A stretch of 64,000 bases of DNA from Roseburia sp. (lineage in GTDB: Bacteria; Bacillota; Clostridia; Lachnospirales; Lachnospiraceae): the NCBI GenBank assembly GCA_023664725.1, contig JAMPFA010000003.1:26351-90350 (forward strand), in the 5' to 3' direction. The notes below the pieces were generated by a model. It was given only the letters and a program-made list of their open reading frames with translations. It made no database searches and was not told the origin of the DNA. A program made the position numbers and the translations under genes. Shown here piece after piece: positions 61,497 through 64,000 of this stretch (position 1 is the first letter of the stretch; every line of letters starts with the position of its first letter).

Positions 61497-62180
61497 ATGG
61501 CAATGATTGACAATGACTGGCTGGATGTTCTTTCCGGTGAATTTAAAAAGCCTTATTACAGAGAATTGTATACCTTTGTAAAAGAAGAGTACGGAAGGGC
61601 TTTGGTTTTTCCTCCGGCAGATGACATTTTTAATGCATTTCATTTTACACCGCTTAGTCAGGTGAAAGTTCTGATTTTGGGGCAGGATCCTTATCACAAT
61701 ACAAACCAGGCCCATGGCCTTAGTTTTTCTGTACCTGTATCCCAGAAGGAAATCCCGCCTTCTCTACAGAATATCTATAAAGAGCTGGAGGAGGACTGTG
61801 GCTGCTATATTCCCAATAACGGATATCTGAAGAAATGGGCAGACCAGGGAGTGCTGCTTTTAAATACAGTACTCACTGTCCGGGCACACCAGGCCAATTC
61901 CCATCAGGGGAAAGGGTGGGAACAGTTTACAGATGCGGTGATCTCAGCGGTAAATGCCCAGGAACGGCCGATTGTTTATATGCTTTGGGGCAGACCGGCT
62001 CAGAGCAAGATCCCTATGCTTACAAATCCCGGGCACTTGATTTTGAAAGCACCCCATCCAAGCCCACTGTCTGCATATCGGGGATTTTTTGGGTGCAAAC
62101 ATTTCAGCCAGGCAAATGATTTCCTTACGAGCCATGGAATCGAAAAAATAGACTGGCAGATTGAAAATATCCCATCATAG
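61497..62180 (+). CDS. ung: Uracil-DNA glycosylase
   Basis: 227 residues, family 1 UDG. It removes uracil from DNA. Motif A is LGQDPYHNTNQAHG with catalytic Asp64. The C-terminal motif is APHPSPLSAYRGFFG (active-site His). VLLLNTVLTVRAHQANSH is also typical. The next gene starts 13 bases after the stop. Confidence 0.95.
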   Translation: MAMIDNDWLDVLSGEFKKPYYRELYTFVKEEYGRALVFPPADDIFNAFHFTPLSQVKVLILGQDPYHNTNQAHGLSFSVPVSQKEIPPSLQNIYKELEEDCGCYIPNNGYLKKWADQGVLLLNTVLTVRAHQANSHQGKGWEQFTDAVISAVNAQERPIVYMLWGRPAQSKIPMLTNPGHLILKAPHPSPLSAYRGFFGCKHFSQANDFLTSHGIEKIDWQIENIPS

Positions 62181-62193
62181 AAAAGGAGCGTTC

Positions 62194-63669
62194 ATGAAAA
62201 AGAAATCATATGTAGGGTGTTTCTTTTCTGTGATTTTTTTTGCTTTCTTCTTGTGTGGCTGCGAAGGTGGCAGCGATATTGTGGATGTGGTGACATCGAT
62301 CCGAGCCAAGACCAGACCGGAATTGGCGGTACAGGAGACTGAGGTGATGGAAACCAGCAAGGAGCAGAAGGAGGAGGAAAGGGAACAGGAAATGCATGTC
62401 TCAGACAAGAGACCTTTCAGGCAGATAGAGGCCATGGATGATGCGTATCAGGTTATATTGGAGAACTGTACCAGTGAGTTCATCGGTTATTACCCGGTAG
62501 ATGAAGCTTTTTTTTGCTGGCTGAACGGAGAATACGGGGATGAATGTATCTTAAGGCTGGCGGAGGAAGTCTGTGAGGAGGAGCCGGATGCGGAGGTTTG
62601 GTATGAGGAAACGGGCAGCAGCATCCATGCACTTTGGCCGGTGTACTGCAGTCAGACGGGATTTTCACAGGGCAGTGAGGAAAATGTTGAGTGGAAGGTC
62701 TGCGCCAGCATGTCGGAGATTACCCTGGAATTTACCGGGGATGTGAATTTTGCAGAGGGGTATGTGACCACAAAGCATATGGATAAATGCCCCGGTGGTA
62801 TTTATGACTGCTTTTCTTCGGAACTGTTGGAGGAGATGAACGGGGCAGATATTATGATGGTGAACAATGAGTTTACCTACAGCAGAAGGGGAACGGCCAT
62901 TCCGGGAAAGGCCTATACTTTCCGTGCAGATCCTTCCAGGGTAGAAAATCTGAATGCCTTTGGCACGGATATTGTAAATGTGGCAAATAACCATGTCTAT
63001 GATTACGGGCCGGATGCGCTTTTAGATACTATAGACACTCTGGACCGGGCAGGGATTCCCCATGTGGGGGCAGGGGCAAATATCAGTGAGGCCAGTAAAC
63101 CCTACTATTTTGTGTGCAACGGAAGAAAGATTGCCATTGTCTCTGCAACTCAGATTGAGCGCTCCTACAATTATACAAGAGAGGCCACGGAGACTACGCC
63201 TGGCGTACTAAAGAGCCTGGATCCTTCCCGGTTTGTGGGGGTGATAAAAGAGGCAAAGAAGAACAGTGATTATGTCATTGTGAATATCCATTGGGGGACA
63301 GAGGGAGACAGCAATTTTGGAAGTGACCAGAGGAATCTGGCAGTGGCTTTTGCCAGAGCCGGAGCGGATGCCATCATTGGCGGCCACACCCATTGCCTTC
63401 AGGGATTTGATTTTGTGGAGGGAGTGCCTGTGATCTACAGCCTTGGAAATTTCTGGTTTTCAAGCAGCACTCAGGATACCGGGCTTGCAAAGGTGACCAT
63501 CAGCGAGACAGGAGAGCTGACTTTGGGTTTCATTCCCTGTATCCAGCAGAATACAACGACATCTCTGGTGACAGACCAGGCGCAAAGGCAGAGGATTTTA
63601 GATTTTATGCAGAGGCATTCTGGGCCGGGGGTGGTGGTAAACCCGGATGGAACCATATCTCAGGGCTGA
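62194..63669 (+). CDS. CapA-family lipoprotein (PGA_cap / metallophosphatase-like)
   Basis: 491 residues from the ATG at 62194, after AAAGGAG. A lipoprotein signal ends in LCGC (Cys near 22). A Glu/Lys-rich linker and an N-terminal domain of unknown type (about 70-175) precede a PGA_cap domain (about 180-440) with FTGDVNFAEGY, MMVNNEFTYSRRG, NVANNHVYDYGPDALLDTI, VNIHWGTEGD and GGHTHCLQG, plus VIYSLGNFWF. These calcineurin-like motifs suggest metal binding. CapA proteins help make poly-gamma-glutamate, but many stand-alone ones have no known substrate, and no capBC genes are here. Confidence 0.88.
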   Translation: MKKKSYVGCFFSVIFFAFFLCGCEGGSDIVDVVTSIRAKTRPELAVQETEVMETSKEQKEEEREQEMHVSDKRPFRQIEAMDDAYQVILENCTSEFIGYYPVDEAFFCWLNGEYGDECILRLAEEVCEEEPDAEVWYEETGSSIHALWPVYCSQTGFSQGSEENVEWKVCASMSEITLEFTGDVNFAEGYVTTKHMDKCPGGIYDCFSSELLEEMNGADIMMVNNEFTYSRRGTAIPGKAYTFRADPSRVENLNAFGTDIVNVANNHVYDYGPDALLDTIDTLDRAGIPHVGAGANISEASKPYYFVCNGRKIAIVSATQIERSYNYTREATETTPGVLKSLDPSRFVGVIKEAKKNSDYVIVNIHWGTEGDSNFGSDQRNLAVAFARAGADAIIGGHTHCLQGFDFVEGVPVIYSLGNFWFSSSTQDTGLAKVTISETGELTLGFIPCIQQNTTTSLVTDQAQRQRILDFMQRHSGPGVVVNPDGTISQG

Positions 63670-63709
63670 TCCAGCGTATATTGCATGGCAGGAACTGGTT
63701 ATGCTGTAC

Positions 63710-63738
63710 TGGACAAAAGACGAAGCCTGGGGTAAAAT
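63710..63738 (+). promoter_or_regulatory. Promoter of gpmI
   Basis: TGGACA (63710-63715), 17-base spacer, TAAAAT (63733-63738), 51 bases before the ATG. Confidence 0.55.
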
Positions 63739-63788
63739 ATGGAGAGAAATGAAAATAATAACATCAATATAGAAAGAAGGAGAACGAT

Positions 63789-64000
63789 ATGAGTAAAAAA
63801 CCTACTGTTTTAATGATTTTAGATGGTTTCGGCCTGAATGAGAAGTCTGAGGGGAATGCCGTAGCACAGGCAAACACGCCGGTGATTGACAGTCTGATGA
63901 AGGATTATCCCTTTGTGAAGGGCAATGCCAGCGGACTGGCAGTGGGACTTCCCGATGGACAGATGGGCAACTCCGAGGTAGGGCATTTAAATATGGGTGC
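63789..64000 (+). CDS. gpmI: 2,3-bisphosphoglycerate-independent phosphoglycerate mutase (partial)
   Basis: The first 70 residues are in the window. They show the metal-binding Asp in [12 protein letters not shown] and the catalytic serine in [16 protein letters not shown], both diagnostic of the iPGM family. It interconverts 3- and 2-phosphoglycerate in glycolysis. The ATG follows AGAAGGAG. The right edge cuts the gene. Confidence 0.93.
   Translation, partial: MSKKPTVLMILDGFGLNEKSEGNAVAQANTPVIDSLMKDYPFVKGNASGLAVGLPDGQMGNSEVGHLNMG

Noticed and set aside
62194..63669. Poly-gamma-glutamate capsule operon
   Set aside because: Only a CapA-like protein is present. No capB, capC or related genes flank it.
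1..64000. tRNA, rRNA, riboswitch or CRISPR elements
   Set aside because: I looked for CCA-ended cloverleaf regions, T-box leaders before ilvE, PyrR-type leaders before pyrC and direct-repeat arrays, and saw none that I could support by eye.

Overview
The window looks like chromosomal DNA of an anaerobic, endospore-forming Clostridia member, most like Lachnospiraceae. The signs are a GerA-type germinant receptor, a Csp-like germination protease, a SPOR-domain amidase behind a sigma-K-like promoter, an [FeFe]-hydrogenase-like protein, class 1B dihydroorotate dehydrogenase genes (pyrK/pyrD), VanRS-like two-component systems, and strong AGGAGG ribosome sites with some TTG and GTG starts. I see no phage, insertion sequence, CRISPR array, rRNA or tRNA. 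Species-level identity cannot be fixed by reading alone.

Layout. 0-0.75 kb: end of a probable lactate dehydrogenase gene and a RelB/DinJ-YoeB toxin-antitoxin pair. 0.8-9.7 kb: a ferredoxin/[FeFe]-hydrogenase-like/degenerate GGDEF/EAL protein, a two-component system, ilvE, and an isolated long ClpX paralogue. 9.7-12.2 kb: a DUF5610-like protein (minus strand), ispE and a GntR regulator. 12.2-15.8 kb: a germinant receptor with GerA and a single-ORF GerB-GerC fusion. 16-17.4 kb: two adjacent DUF4230 proteins (minus strand). 17.7-21.7 kb: a response regulator broken by a -1 frameshift, its histidine kinase and a two-gene ABC transporter. 21.7-26 kb: a small coiled-coil protein with a membrane-anchored lipase, then the Csp-like subtilase and the SPOR amidase.

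26-36 kb holds the most unusual locus. It is a compact Tad-like pilus/secretion operon with a TadZ-like protein, a CpaF ATPase, one fused TadB/TadC platform protein, several tiny proteins starting with a shared M-x-x-[IV]-x-[EK]-[EQ]-Y-G motif, an Ig-like domain fused to the same motif, a pseudopilin-like InlB-type protein, and a 1566-residue secreted subtilase with InlB-type repeats. No prepilin peptidase is present in the locus. The tiny proteins resemble Flp pilins encoded directly in their mature form.

36-41 kb (minus strand): a divergent ketoacyl synthase III paired with a chemoreceptor, then AraC and a CNNM/CBS protein. 41-47.4 kb: glycogen phosphorylase and pyrC-pyrF-pyrK-pyrD. 47.4-52.2 kb: a large BspA-like leucine-rich-repeat surface protein and a lytic transglycosylase. 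52.3-60.1 kb: a TPR-GGDEF protein, a conserved membrane protein, a two-component system, a lipoprotein, CheV and a charged membrane protein. 60.1-64 kb: hisH-hisF, ung, a CapA-family lipoprotein and the start of gpmI.

Recurring themes are sporulation and germination, envelope and surface structures, and signalling by c-di-GMP, chemotaxis and two-component systems, set among ordinary housekeeping genes. Positions of promoters and terminators come from reading -35/-10 boxes and hairpins by eye. Family names come from recognised motifs, not from database searches.
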